A DNA stretch of 64,000 nucleotides. Source: Pseudomonas sp. N40(2020) (GTDB lineage Bacteria; Pseudomonadota; Gammaproteobacteria; Pseudomonadales; Pseudomonadaceae). Location of the stretch: assembly GCF_014472415.1 (NCBI RefSeq), contig NZ_JACSZV010000002.1:211899-275898 (forward strand), written 5' to 3'. Shown here in pieces: positions 16,880-26,341 of the stretch. Numbering within the stretch: position 1 is the first letter of the stretch; every line of letters starts with the position of its first letter. The notes beneath the pieces were generated by a model, which was not told the DNA's origin, did no database searches, and worked only from the letters and a program-made list of their open reading frames with translations. The translations under genes were made by a program, and so were the position numbers.

Positions 16880-18334
16880 TCAGGACAGAATGTGATCGGC
16901 CGGTTTCAGCGCCCGGGTCAAGCGGTAATAGCTGAAACTGAAGCCGGGAAACATAGCGATCACATGACCGCTCTTGCTTTGGTACCAACTGTGGCAGCCG
17001 CCGGACTTCCAGACCGTGCGCTCCATCTCCCGGTGGATCATCTCAGTGTAGGTACGTTCTGCCTCGGGACGTACTTCGATGCTGCGCAGGCCTCTGGCCT
17101 GCACGGTGCAGATGCAGTCGAGGATGTAGTTCATCTGCGATTCGATGATGAACAGCGCCGATGTGTGGCCAATGCCCGTGTTGGGGCCGGTGACGATAAA
17201 CAGGTTGGGAAAGTCCGGCAGGCTGGTGCCGAGGTAGGCGCGGGGGTATTCGGCCCATACCTCTCTGAGCTGCACGGCGTTTTTTCCGCTGACCGGGTAG
17301 GAAATAACGCCATCGGTGGCGTCGTAACCGGTCGACCAGACGATCAGATCCACATCGATGTGCTGACCGTCCTGGGTGTTGATCCCGCTTTCGTCGATGG
17401 AGGCGATGCCTTGTTCGCGACTGTGCAAGGTGACGTTAGGCCGAGTCAGCGCCGGGTAGTAAGTGCTGGAAACCAGCACCCGTTTGCAGCCGATGGTGAA
17501 ATCCGGGATGAGTTTTTGCTGAAGTACCGGATCGGGCACCTGGCGCTTGAGAAAGCGCAATGCCTGCTTCTGCACCAGGTGAATCGCCGGTTTCGAGTAT
17601 TTGAAGGCAATTACCCGAGTTTCGAACTGCCAGTAGATCAGCCAGCGCAATAGCTTGTAGGCCGGTTTCAAGCCCAACAGCCAACGCTGAAACGGCCCGA
17701 ACACGCGATCAGCGCGAGGCAACACCCAATGCGGTGTGCGCTGGAACACATGCAACTGCTCGACCTTCGGCGCAATCGCCGGGATCACCTGCGCCGCGCT
17801 GGCGCCGCTGCCGACGATGGCCACGCGTTTACCGCGGTAGTCGTAGCTGTGATCCCAATGGTTTGTGTGAAAAGTCTTGCCCTGAAAGCGCTCCTGCCCC
17901 GGGAAGTGTGGGATCACCGGTTGGCTCAACGGCCCGGTGGCATTGATCATGAACTGCGCGTAGAACGTGCCCTTGGTCGCGGTGTGGACGGCCCAGCGTT
18001 TTTCAGCCTCGTCCCACTCGACGCGCTCGACATTGGCCTGCAGTTCCACCCGCTCACGCAGACCGAACTGGTCGATCACATGCTCGGTGTAACGGTGCAG
18101 TTCCGCCTGCTCGGCAAACATCTGCGACCAGCGGTACGGCGCAAATGACAGCGAATACAGCGGCGACGGCACGTCCACCGCCGCGCCGGGGTAAGTGTTC
18201 TGGCACCAGGTGCCACCGAAGAAGTCGCGCCGTTCCAGCATACGAAAATCGTCGATCCCGGCCTTGAGCAGGTTGACCGCCGCACACTGGCCGCCAAAAC
18301 CGCTACCGATGATCAACACTTGGTAAGTCTGCAT
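16880..18334 (-). CDS. Flavin-containing (Baeyer-Villiger-type) monooxygenase
   Basis: A 484-residue NADPH/FAD oxygenase. It has the FAD Rossmann motif IGSGFGG at residues 8-14, the second nucleotide motif VAIVGSGASAAQ near residue 170 and the fingerprint FQGKTFHTNHWDHS, which fits the type I Baeyer-Villiger signature FxGxxxHxxxW. Such enzymes insert oxygen beside a ketone to give an ester or lactone. It is the first gene of an apparent operon with the hydrolase and glcDEF. The natural ketone is unknown. A role in other N- or S-oxygenations is possible because close relatives differ in substrate. Confidence 0.85.
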   Translation of the reverse strand: MQTYQVLIIGSGFGGQCAAVNLLKAGIDDFRMLERRDFFGGTWCQNTYPGAAVDVPSPLYSLSFAPYRWSQMFAEQAELHRYTEHVIDQFGLRERVELQANVERVEWDEAEKRWAVHTATKGTFYAQFMINATGPLSQPVIPHFPGQERFQGKTFHTNHWDHSYDYRGKRVAIVGSGASAAQVIPAIAPKVEQLHVFQRTPHWVLPRADRVFGPFQRWLLGLKPAYKLLRWLIYWQFETRVIAFKYSKPAIHLVQKQALRFLKRQVPDPVLQQKLIPDFTIGCKRVLVSSTYYPALTRPNVTLHSREQGIASIDESGINTQDGQHIDVDLIVWSTGYDATDGVISYPVSGKNAVQLREVWAEYPRAYLGTSLPDFPNLFIVTGPNTGIGHTSALFIIESQMNYILDCICTVQARGLRSIEVRPEAERTYTEMIHREMERTVWKSGGCHSWYQSKSGHVIAMFPGFSFSYYRLTRALKPADHILS

Positions 18335-18521
18335 GGGCCTCCTTCTTATAGTTGTTTTTCCGTTTTCCTCCTTTCATGTATAGCCAAATATTTGCACTGT
18401 GCGCGGCGGATCAGCGCCCGTTGAGCCCGCTAGCCGGTGATGGCTATTTAACGTCGCCCTGTTAGACTCCAAGCCAGTCCGTCTGACGGTGTGCAAGTTC
18501 CGTCGAGTGATCGAGGCCCCT

Positions 18522-19595
18522 ATGGGAAACACGGGAGGGAAGGGACTTTCATTGGCCAGGAGGCTCTACACATCGCGAACCCTCGGTCTGGTCCTGGGGC
18601 TTCTTTGCGTGAGCGTGGCGATGTACCCGCTCGATCCACCGCTGTGGGTATGGGCGCTGATGCTGATCAACGGCCTGGTCTGGCCGCATTTGGCCTTTCA
18701 ATGGGCGCGCCGTTCAAGCGTGCCTTACCACGGCGAACACCGAAATCTATTGATCGACGCCTTTCTCGGCGGTTTTTGGGTCGCCGCCATGCAGTTCAAT
18801 CCGCTGCCCAGCGCCACGACCATCTCGATGATGGCGATGAACAACGTGGCCATCGGCGGTGTTCGCTTTCTGCTGGCCGGATCTGCGGCGCAGCTCCTTG
18901 GGGTTGGCGTAGGGCTGGTGGTGTTTGCCCCAGCCTTCATTCCGCAAACCTCACCCTTGCAACTGTATGCCTGCCTGCCGTTGCTGATGCTCTATCCGCT
19001 GGCGCTGGGCTGGATCTGCTTTCGCCAGGCCTACACGCTGGGGCTGCATAAACGTGAATTGCTCGCGCTTAGCCGCACCGACAGCCTCACCGGGCTGCTC
19101 AACCACGGTGCCTGGAAGGATCAACTGGAAATCGCCTTTCAGCGCTGCAAACGGCAGAAACAGGGTGCGGCGATTGCATTGATCGACATCGATCATTTCA
19201 AGGCGATCAATGACACCTACGGCCATGTGGCCGGCGACATCGTGCTGCGGCAACTGAGCAAACTGCTCAAGCAGAACCTGCGTGCCACCGACATCGCGGG
19301 GCGATATGGGGGCGATGAATTCTGCGTGATTCTCCCGGAGCTACCATTGTTCCATGCCGCCCAAGCCATGGAAGCGTTGCGCGAGCGCTTCGCCACGCTG
19401 GGCTATGAGCAGAACCCGGCGCTGAAGGTCAGCTTGAGCATCGGACTGGCGGAGTACGATCCGGCCCATGCCGATGCGACGCGTTGGCTCAATGATGCGG
19501 ATCAGGCGTTGTACGAGGCCAAGGCCAGTGGGCGCAACCGGGTTATCTGCAATTGCGACAACCTGCCCAAGCAGCCGGTGCTCGACTCGGTCTGA
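18522..19595 (+). CDS. Membrane diguanylate cyclase (MASE2-GGDEF)
   Basis: A 357-residue protein that should make cyclic di-GMP. The N-terminal 160 residues hold several hydrophobic segments typical of the MASE2 sensor. The GGDEF domain carries an intact GGDEF catalytic motif at residues 263-267, and the inhibitory I-site RATD at 254-257 has correct spacing. ATG 18522 is chosen over a GTG eleven codons upstream because GAGG lies just before it. It is transcribed alone, divergently from the monooxygenase operon. Input signal and target behaviour cannot be read from sequence. Confidence 0.9.
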   Translation: MGNTGGKGLSLARRLYTSRTLGLVLGLLCVSVAMYPLDPPLWVWALMLINGLVWPHLAFQWARRSSVPYHGEHRNLLIDAFLGGFWVAAMQFNPLPSATTISMMAMNNVAIGGVRFLLAGSAAQLLGVGVGLVVFAPAFIPQTSPLQLYACLPLLMLYPLALGWICFRQAYTLGLHKRELLALSRTDSLTGLLNHGAWKDQLEIAFQRCKRQKQGAAIALIDIDHFKAINDTYGHVAGDIVLRQLSKLLKQNLRATDIAGRYGGDEFCVILPELPLFHAAQAMEALRERFATLGYEQNPALKVSLSIGLAEYDPAHADATRWLNDADQALYEAKASGRNRVICNCDNLPKQPVLDSV

Positions 19596-19710
19596 CTCCC
19601 CGTATATCACCTGTGTGAACCGGTTCAATCGGTGTCGCATCCGGGATAGAGCCTCGCGTCAATGTCAGGTACGGTTCAAGTCCCTCCCGACGCGAAACAA
19701 GGATCGATTC

Positions 19711-20949
19711 ATGACGTTCTCATTTTCCCGCTCCCTGCTGGCCGCCAGCCTCGGCCTGACGCTCGCATTCTCTGCCGCTACCGCCAATGCCGAACCGCAT
19801 AAACAAGTCCTCGCCAATGCTGAGCAATACCAGCCCGAAGCCCTGAAACTGCTGGAACGCTTGGTTAATATCGATACAGGCTCCGGTTATGAGCCGGGCC
19901 TCAAGCAAGTCAGCGAGATCGTCATCGATGAACTGAAAAAGCTCGGCGCCACCCTCGAACTGATACCCAACACCCCGGAAAAAACCAACCACGTACTGGC
20001 CACGTTCAAGGGCACCGGCAAGGCGAAAATCCTGCTGATGGCGCACATGGACACGGTGTTCAAGGAAGGTTCGGCGGCCGAGCGGCCATTCCACATCAAG
20101 GACGGACGCGCCTACGGCCCGGGGGTGATGGACGACAAGGGCGGCATCGTCGCCGGGATCTATGCACTGACAATCCTGAAAAACCTCGACTTCAAGGACT
20201 ACGCGCAAATCACCTTTCTGCTCGACGCCAGCGAAGAAACCGGCTCGGACGTCGCCACCGACCTGATCAAGAAAACCGCCAAACTGCATGACGTGACGCT
20301 CAATCTTGAGCCGGGTCGTCCGGCCGATGGCCTTGTGGTGTGGCGCAAGGGCAGCGCGACGGCGGTGGTCGAGGTCAAGGGCAAAGCAGCGCATGCCGGG
20401 GTCGCGCCGGAATTGGGGCGCAACGCGGCGATGGAAGCGGCGCACCAGATTCTGCAACTGGGCAAGCTGGGTGATGAGGCGAAGAAAACCACCATCAACT
20501 TCACCGTGCTCAAGGCTGGCGATCGCACCAACGTGATTCCGGATCAAGCCACGGCCAAGGCTGACGTGCGTGCGGCGGTGCCGGAGGAGTTCGACCGGAT
20601 CGAGAAGGATCTGGCGCGGGTGTCGCAGGACAAGCTGATTCCTGACACTGAGGTGAAGACTTCTTTGCAGCGCGGGTTACCGCCTATGCCGCAAACGGCC
20701 GAGTCGGATCGCTTGATGGCCATGGCGCAGGGGATTTACGGCGAAATCGGCCGCAAATTGACCGAGGAGGGCAGCGGTGGCGCGGCCGATGCGAGTCTGT
20801 CGGCCGGGGTTGGCATGCCGACGCTGGATGGCTTCGGGATTGTTGGCGGCAATATTCATACGCCGGAGGAATATGCGGAGGTGGCGAGTGTGGCGCCGCG
20901 GATATATCTGTTGTCGCGGATGATTATGGAGTTGTCCAAGGGGCAGTGA
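19711..20949 (+). CDS. Periplasmic M20 carboxypeptidase (glutamate carboxypeptidase-like)
   Basis: A 412-residue zinc peptidase with a Sec signal (cleavage near ANAEP). It resembles carboxypeptidase G2, which removes C-terminal glutamate from folates and peptides. Two-zinc ligands are visible: AHMDTV, the bridging Asp in GPGVMDDKGG, the catalytic Glu pair in DASEETGS, and the late His in GGNIHTPEE. The dimerisation domain lies between. ATG 19711 follows ACAAGGA with good spacing. The last 250 bases are G-rich compared with the start of the gene. Substrate specificity is unproven. Confidence 0.88.
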   Translation: MTFSFSRSLLAASLGLTLAFSAATANAEPHKQVLANAEQYQPEALKLLERLVNIDTGSGYEPGLKQVSEIVIDELKKLGATLELIPNTPEKTNHVLATFKGTGKAKILLMAHMDTVFKEGSAAERPFHIKDGRAYGPGVMDDKGGIVAGIYALTILKNLDFKDYAQITFLLDASEETGSDVATDLIKKTAKLHDVTLNLEPGRPADGLVVWRKGSATAVVEVKGKAAHAGVAPELGRNAAMEAAHQILQLGKLGDEAKKTTINFTVLKAGDRTNVIPDQATAKADVRAAVPEEFDRIEKDLARVSQDKLIPDTEVKTSLQRGLPPMPQTAESDRLMAMAQGIYGEIGRKLTEEGSGGAADASLSAGVGMPTLDGFGIVGGNIHTPEEYAEVASVAPRIYLLSRMIMELSKGQ

Positions 20950-20986
20950 CGGGAGTTTGTCGTTATTCATAGCGTAACCCCCCCGT

Positions 20987-21027
20987 CCTGTAGGAGCTGT
21001 CGAGTGAAACGAGGCTGCTCCTACAGG
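20987..21027. repeat. REP-type palindrome
   Basis: An inverted repeat (CCTGTAGGAGC ... GCTCCTACAGG) between the carboxypeptidase and the following small gene. It belongs to the abundant GTAGGAG-type Pseudomonas REP elements and may act as a terminator. Confidence 0.75.
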
Positions 21028-21178
21028 GGCTTCAACTACGTACAAAAATTAGCGAAAAGTCTGACAGAGACTCTCATTGCGACTATCGAGTGCGGCTTTT
21101 ATAGTCTCGATTCGCGGAAAACTCTGCGACGATCTTGGCCGGTCGAGTACAGGACCTGACCCTTCTGGAGTGAACTCG

Positions 21179-21481
21179 ATGACTGACCAAGTAATGCCTC
21201 GCTACATCCCCATCGACACCTACGACGCCGAGTCCCCGGTGCTCTATATCAACACCCACAAAGAACTCAGCGACATGGCCGCCTGTGCGATGCACCGGTT
21301 TGTGGTTGTGCGCGATCTGGCGGACACCTTGTCCAGCCTCAACCTCAAGGGTATTTCCGATTTTGACCTGACGCGGGTGACCAGCGCGGTGCATCTGTTG
21401 ATGCGCGAAGGGTGTGCGATTTTGAATGTGATTCAGGCCAGGGCGATGCAGCGGGAGGAGGCTTACAAAACCCCGATTTAG
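21179..21481 (+). CDS. Small Pseudomonas-type protein (DUF3077/DUF6124-like)
   Basis: A 100-residue soluble helical protein. The start ATG 21179 follows CTGGAG with normal spacing. The C-terminal half (VRDLADTLSSLNLKGISDF...HLLMREGCAILNVIQARAM) has the pattern of small Pseudomonas-restricted families annotated as DUF3077 or DUF6124, which I assign only by resemblance. Several paralogues usually exist per genome and no function is established. It stands alone between REP elements. Confidence 0.6.
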   Translation: MTDQVMPRYIPIDTYDAESPVLYINTHKELSDMAACAMHRFVVVRDLADTLSSLNLKGISDFDLTRVTSAVHLLMREGCAILNVIQARAMQREEAYKTPI

Positions 21482-21492
21482 CGCTGTGGCGG

Positions 21493-21599
21493 CTGACGTC
21501 ATCGCTGGCAAGCCAGCTCCCACAGGATTTTCTTGTGACCACAAATCTGTGGTCAGCCACTTAACCTGTGGGAGTCTGGCTTGCCAGCGATGGCGTCAG
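21493..21599. repeat. REP pair (BIME-like) with inner hairpin
   Basis: Two inverted arms of about 34 bases (21493-21526 and 21565-21599) contain the GCTGGCAAGCCAGCTCCCAC-type Pseudomonas REP. A smaller hairpin TGACCACA...TGTGGTCA sits between them. It separates the convergent small gene and oxaloacetate decarboxylase gene and probably ends transcription from both sides. Confidence 0.85.
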
Positions 21600-21612
21600 T
21601 CCGGCCAACACA

Positions 21613-22482
21613 TCACTCCTTGACGCTCATATATTCCTTGGCCCAGAGAATGTATTCCTCCGGCTGGGTATAGGTATGCGTCAATTCGGTCGCGCTCAAG
21701 TCCGAAGCCTGGGTAAAGATCTGCCGCTGTTCGCGCAGGCTGTCGTAGGTTGCCTTGATCGCCGCGAAGTACGCGCCATGGCCGTCGATGGTCACGCGCA
21801 CGCCCAGTTCGGCCAGACGTTTGTCGTCGCGCAGTGCCGGGTTGCCGTAGGTCACCAGCATCAGCGGCACGGTCAGATGTTCTGCAATCTGCTCCAACTG
21901 ATCGAAGTCCTGCACGCCAACCATGCAAATGCCATCGGCGCCGGCAGCTTGATACTGGCGGGTGCGGCTGATGATTTCCTGGTTCGGCAGGATGCCGGCG
22001 TTGGTGCGGGCGATGATCGCCATTTCCGTGTCGACCCTGGCTTCCAGCGCTGCGCGGATCTTGCCGACGCCTTCGGCAACCGTGATCAGGTCAGTGGATT
22101 TACGGCCAAATTGGGCGGGCAGCAAGGTGTCTTCGATGGTCAGGGCGGCGACGCCGGCGCGTTCCAGTTCGACGATGGTGCGCATCACGTTGAGGGCGTT
22201 GCCGTAGCCGTGGTCGGCGTCGGCGATCACCGGCAATTGGGCGACACGGCCGATGCGGGTGGCCTGTTCGGCGAACTCGCTGAGGGTGATCAGGGCAAAG
22301 TCCGGCGCGCCCAATACCTGCAGCGAGGCCACGGAACCCCCGAGAATCCCCACTTCAAAACCCAGGTCCGCGGCAATGCGGGCGGACATCGGGTCGAACA
22401 CCGAGGCCGTGTGGTAGCAGGTGTCGGAGGCCAGCAGCTGACGGAAGTTACGGCGCAAATCTTGATGGGAAAGCCTGGTCAT
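21613..22482 (-). CDS. Oxaloacetate decarboxylase, PEP-mutase/isocitrate-lyase family
   Basis: A 289-residue TIM-barrel enzyme of the PEP mutase/isocitrate lyase superfamily, closely patterned on P. aeruginosa PA4872, a Mg-dependent oxaloacetate decarboxylase. Visible signs are the N-terminal [19 protein letters not shown], the metal-binding [13 protein letters not shown] and the loop [12 protein letters not shown], which replaces the KRCGH loop of isocitrate lyases. ATG 22482 is selected because GGTGGA precedes it; 25 upstream codons in frame look noncoding. A 2-methylisocitrate lyase function is unlikely given this loop. It is a single gene. Confidence 0.85.
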   Translation of the reverse strand: MTRLSHQDLRRNFRQLLASDTCYHTASVFDPMSARIAADLGFEVGILGGSVASLQVLGAPDFALITLSEFAEQATRIGRVAQLPVIADADHGYGNALNVMRTIVELERAGVAALTIEDTLLPAQFGRKSTDLITVAEGVGKIRAALEARVDTEMAIIARTNAGILPNQEIISRTRQYQAAGADGICMVGVQDFDQLEQIAEHLTVPLMLVTYGNPALRDDKRLAELGVRVTIDGHGAYFAAIKATYDSLREQRQIFTQASDLSATELTHTYTQPEEYILWAKEYMSVKE

Positions 22483-22670
22483 ACGAGTTCCACCAATACA
22501 AAGGAATGGAACGGCTTGAGCAAAGGTGTCAACGCCGAAGAATGAAAAGGCTATCACGCGAATGGGTCAATGATCATGACGAATTTGCAAGGATGCTGCT
22601 GGCAGTGAGTCCCGGGCTGAAAGGATTCACTTGTAAAGGGGGGATTTGCTTGTGGTGTGATCTCTGAAGT

Positions 22671-23705
22671 TCAGGCTGCCACCGCTTGTTGCTGTTGATT
22701 GGGCAACATCACCGCCCGCACCGAATTGCCCGGTTGCAGTTGCAGGCGCTTGGCCGTGAGGCGGTCGATCACCAAGCTGCTGCCGACCCGACGAGCGCGG
22801 GCGACGGTGATGCGGCAGTTTTCCAGGCGGCGGTTATGGATCAGCCACAGAGGCGCCTGTTCGTCCGGGGTGCCGAGGCTCAGGGCCAACTCAAGGCTGT
22901 CGCGCACCGTGCGAATGTTGCGGATTGGCGCTTCGATCACCGGCCCACCGTCGAAAATGTCGATATAGCCTTTGTGGGTGAAACCCTCGGCCTGGAGGAT
23001 TTTCAGCGCCGGTTCGGTATTGGGGTGCGCCTGACCGATGGCGGCTTGCGCCTGTTCGGTGAGCAGGCAGGTGTACAACGGCTGGCGCGGCATCAATTCG
23101 GCGATGAACGATTTGTTGCCCAGCCCCGACAGGTGATCGGCGTGACTGAAGTCCATCTGGAAGAAGTGTCGGCCCAGACTGTCCCAGAACGGCGAGCAAC
23201 CCAGCTCATCGGCACTGCCGCGCAGTTCGGCGATCATCTTCTCGCCAAACAGATGCGGGAACTCAGCGACGAACAGCAAACGCCCCAACGACAACAAGCG
23301 GCCGTTGCTGCCGTGGCGATGGTTATGGCCCAGAAACAACGAGCACAGCTCCGATTGCCCGGTCAGTTCGTTATTGAGGAACAGAGTCGGGATCTGCCGT
23401 TGAATGCCCAGGTCCGGGGCCGAACTCACCGTCAGCCCGACCCGATAGTTGTACCAGGGCTCGCGCAAACCAACCGCGCCGGCCATTGCGCTGACACCCA
23501 CCACGCGCATGTCATCGTCTTCGAGCACAAACAGATAGTCGGCATCGGCACGTTCGACCTGCTCGGCGAACGCCCGTTGCGCCCAGCGCACCCGGTGGGA
23601 CAGGCGATCTTCGTTGGCCGGCAGGGTGGTGAACCCCGGGCCTGCCTGCTGTACCAGCGTCATCAACGCGGGCAGGTCGCTGACTTTAACCGGGCGGACA
23701 ATCAT
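22671..23705 (-). CDS. aruG: Arginine N-succinyltransferase, beta-type subunit
   Basis: A 344-residue AstA-family acyltransferase of the AruG type, which with AruF transfers succinyl from succinyl-CoA to arginine or ornithine as the first step of the arginine succinyltransferase pathway. Family blocks include MIVRPVKVSDLPALMTLVQQ, ELCSLFLGHNHRHGSNGRLL, GCSPFWDSLGRHFF and GYIDIFDGGPVIEAP. ATG 23705 has a textbook AAGGAG six bases upstream; 24 upstream in-frame codons are excluded. It follows aruF by 61 bases. The rest of the usual operon (aruC, aruD, aruB, aruE) is absent here. Confidence 0.9.
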   Translation of the reverse strand: MIVRPVKVSDLPALMTLVQQAGPGFTTLPANEDRLSHRVRWAQRAFAEQVERADADYLFVLEDDDMRVVGVSAMAGAVGLREPWYNYRVGLTVSSAPDLGIQRQIPTLFLNNELTGQSELCSLFLGHNHRHGSNGRLLSLGRLLFVAEFPHLFGEKMIAELRGSADELGCSPFWDSLGRHFFQMDFSHADHLSGLGNKSFIAELMPRQPLYTCLLTEQAQAAIGQAHPNTEPALKILQAEGFTHKGYIDIFDGGPVIEAPIRNIRTVRDSLELALSLGTPDEQAPLWLIHNRRLENCRITVARARRVGSSLVIDRLTAKRLQLQPGNSVRAVMLPNQQQQAVAA

Positions 23706-23766
23706 GCTGTAACTCCTTCTTCGCGCCTGTTCGGGCACTGTCGTTGGGTGCGGAACCGGGCGCGGT

Positions 23767-24783
23767 TCACAGGGCAATCAGCCGGATCGGGCTGTCATCG
23801 GTCACGTTCAGCGCCGCACACATTGCAGGGGTGAGGGACAGCGGTTGATCGGGGTGGTAATCGAGTTCGGCGACGATGGCCCGGAAGCCATGCAGCGCAT
23901 CGTTGCTCAGCAGATAACGGCTGCGTGCATCAATGTGCGATTGTTGCTGCGCCTGTGCGGTCCGGCTTTGAGCGACTGAACGGATGTTCGCGGTGCGCGC
24001 GTACAACGTCGGGCCAGCGTCGAACAAGTCAATGTAGCTGTTGGTTTCGAAGCCTTCGCGCTCAAGAATGTCGAAGGCTTCCTGGCCATCCGGGTGAATA
24101 CGGCCGATACAGTCCTGTGCCGCTTGCGGCAGCATCGGCACGTAGATCGGGTATTGCGGCATCAGTTCGGCGAGGAACGCGCGGCTCTGCAACCCGCACA
24201 GGCGCTCGGCCTCGGCGTAGGGCAGGTCGAAGAAGTGTTTGCCCAGCGCATCCCAGAACGGCGAATGACCGTTCTCGTCGCTGTAACCGACGATTTCGGT
24301 AATCACTGCTTCGGCGAAGCGCTGCGCGTGGGCCGCGATGAACAGCAAGCGCGCCCGCGAGAGCAATTCGGAAAACGGCGTTCGCACTAGCGCTGCGTCG
24401 ATGTGGAAACCACGCAACAGGGTGTGATCGTTCAGGTCGTGGCACAACGAAAGCGCCGGCACGCCGTGCTCGATATTCAGCTCCCGCGAGGCACTGGTGA
24501 AATGGCGATTGCGCAGGCTGTAGAACGGCTCGCCAAAACCGGCCTTGGCGAGGATCTCCGAACAGCCCACCAGCCGCTGACTGTCGGAATCTTCCAGCAC
24601 GAAGAAATAGTTCTCCGGGCCGTGGGCCGCGGCTTCGCTGTCAAACGAGGCACAGGAGCCAGCGATTTTCTCGCGCAAACGCTCGCTGTCGTCCGGTAGG
24701 GAGGTCACGCCCACCAGACTGTCGCGGGCCAATTGTTGGAGCTGGGGCAGGTCATTCTGCTCGACTGGGCGTAAGACCAGCAT
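23767..24783 (-). CDS. aruF: Arginine N-succinyltransferase, alpha-type subunit
   Basis: A 338-residue AstA-family protein, exactly the AruF length, partner of AruG in a heteromeric arginine/ornithine N-succinyltransferase. It has the conserved MLVLRPVEQNDLPQLQQLA start, NGHSPFWDALGKHFFDLPYAEAE and SYIDLFDAGPTLYARTANIR. An STT-like C-terminal part ends with SPIRLIAL. It lies 117 bases after the APC permease gene, with a hairpin in between, so it may be transcribed both with the upstream permease and from its own promoter. The separation from other aru genes suggests a second copy or a relocated pair. Confidence 0.9.
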   Translation of the reverse strand: MLVLRPVEQNDLPQLQQLARDSLVGVTSLPDDSERLREKIAGSCASFDSEAAAHGPENYFFVLEDSDSQRLVGCSEILAKAGFGEPFYSLRNRHFTSASRELNIEHGVPALSLCHDLNDHTLLRGFHIDAALVRTPFSELLSRARLLFIAAHAQRFAEAVITEIVGYSDENGHSPFWDALGKHFFDLPYAEAERLCGLQSRAFLAELMPQYPIYVPMLPQAAQDCIGRIHPDGQEAFDILEREGFETNSYIDLFDAGPTLYARTANIRSVAQSRTAQAQQQSHIDARSRYLLSNDALHGFRAIVAELDYHPDQPLSLTPAMCAALNVTDDSPIRLIAL

Positions 24784-24855
24784 GGATGTACTCCTGTATC
24801 AAAAGGTTCGGCGAATCACCGAACCTGACTATCACTGTCGGTTTCCACGCGTTAA

Positions 24856-24890
24856 AGCGGCGGTCGCCTGATTTGTTGTCAGACGCCGCT
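24856..24890. terminator. Possible hairpin terminator or attenuator
   Basis: Stem AGCGGCG/CGCCGCT with a 21-base loop, between the APC permease stop and the aruF start on the minus strand. On the minus strand the T-run after the stem is short, so termination may be partial; the better T-run is on the plus strand. Confidence 0.45.
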
Positions 24891-24900
24891 CTTTTTCTTG

Positions 24901-26250
24901 TCAGCCGTTGCTCGGGTCAGGCAGCGCGGTACTGGCGCCGAACTTGTTGAGGAAAAACAGGTACACCAGGCCCAGACCAATCCAGATCAGGCCGAGTTTT
25001 TGCGCATCGACGCCCATGTTGTACATGATGGCCGCGACGATGATGAAGCCGATCACCGGGCAGATCAGATGGCGCACGACCTGACCGGATTTTTTCCGAC
25101 GCCAGTAGTAGTTGATCACGGTCAGGTGCAGCAGCATGAAGCCGCTTAGCGCGCCGAAGTTCACCAGCGAGGTCAGGGTGTCGACCGAGTTGATAAACAG
25201 GTAGCAGATCACCAGCGACAGCACCGCCACCAGATAAATGCTCAGGTACGGCGTGTTGTGTTTCGGATGCACTTTGGCCAGCACTTTCGGCAACTTGCCG
25301 TCGCGGGCCATGCCGAACAGCAGGCGCGAGACAGCGGCTTGCGAAGTGATTGCCACCGCCACGCCCCAGGCCAGCGCAGTCGCTACAGCGGTCAGGGTCG
25401 CCAGCCAACTGCCAGCGGCGATTTCGGCAATTTCATAGAACGCGGTGTCGGCGGATTTGAAGCCCATGCCCGCTGCCAGATCAGTAGCAATCCAGGTCTG
25501 CGCAACGAAGATCACACCCATCACCATCAAGGTGATCAGAGCGGCTTTGCCGACGCTGCGGCCCGGGTCGCCCTTGATCTCTTCGGCGAGGGTGGAAATC
25601 GCGTCGAAGCCGAGGAACGACAGCACCGCAATCGACACCGCTTGCATCAACAGGGCGAAATTGAAGGTTTCCGGGTGATACAGCGGCGCCAGAGTCAGCT
25701 CGCCGTTACCGCCACCGTTGTGCAGGGCGTTCCAGGCGTAGAACAGGAAGATGCCCAGCACCACCAGTTGCGCCAACAGGAAAATGATGTTCATCCGCGC
25801 GGTGAAGGTGATGCCGCGCAGGTTGACGAAAGTCGCGCTGACGAGGAACGCCAGAATGAAGCCGACTTTCGGAATGTCCGGATACAAATGGTTGAGCGCC
25901 ATCGCCGCATACACATACAGCAGCGGTGGTATCAGCAGGTAATCGAGCAGCATCAGCCAACCGGCGATGAAGCCGACGTGTTGATTGAGGCCGCGTTGCG
26001 CGTAGGAATACACCGAGCCTGCGATCGGAAAAGCCTTGGCCATGCTGCCGTAGCTCAACGCCGTGAACAGCATCGCCACCATGCCGATGATGTACGCCAG
26101 CGGCACCATTCCCGGTGCCTCGGCATTCACGTAGCCATACACGCCGAACGGGGCGATGGGGATCATGAAGATCATCCCGTACACCACCAGATCCGTGAGC
26201 GTGAGGCTCCGTTTCAACTCTTGCTTGTAGCCGAATTCTTCAATTTCCAT
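24901..26250 (-). CDS. APC-superfamily amino acid/amine permease
   Basis: A 449-residue inner-membrane transporter with about twelve hydrophobic helices. The first helix region LTDLVVYGMIFMIPIAPFGV and the later FLGFDAISTLAEEIKGDPGR are typical of the amino acid-polyamine-organocation family. A start 24 bases upstream is open, but ATG 26250 is preferred because AAGGAG lies nine bases before it, inside the longer reading. It sits between the N-formylglutamate-amidohydrolase-like gene and aruF on the same strand, so it likely imports the compound degraded by this gene set. Substrate is unknown. Confidence 0.87.
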   Translation of the reverse strand: MEIEEFGYKQELKRSLTLTDLVVYGMIFMIPIAPFGVYGYVNAEAPGMVPLAYIIGMVAMLFTALSYGSMAKAFPIAGSVYSYAQRGLNQHVGFIAGWLMLLDYLLIPPLLYVYAAMALNHLYPDIPKVGFILAFLVSATFVNLRGITFTARMNIIFLLAQLVVLGIFLFYAWNALHNGGGNGELTLAPLYHPETFNFALLMQAVSIAVLSFLGFDAISTLAEEIKGDPGRSVGKAALITLMVMGVIFVAQTWIATDLAAGMGFKSADTAFYEIAEIAAGSWLATLTAVATALAWGVAVAITSQAAVSRLLFGMARDGKLPKVLAKVHPKHNTPYLSIYLVAVLSLVICYLFINSVDTLTSLVNFGALSGFMLLHLTVINYYWRRKKSGQVVRHLICPVIGFIIVAAIMYNMGVDAQKLGLIWIGLGLVYLFFLNKFGASTALPDPSNG

Positions 26251-26341
26251 GAAGCGCAACTCCTTGTCAGCCATCGATTGTCTTTTAGTTCTTCTATCGG
26301 TAATCCGTTACAGCATCAGCAGTCTTTACAGGCGTCTTTCC

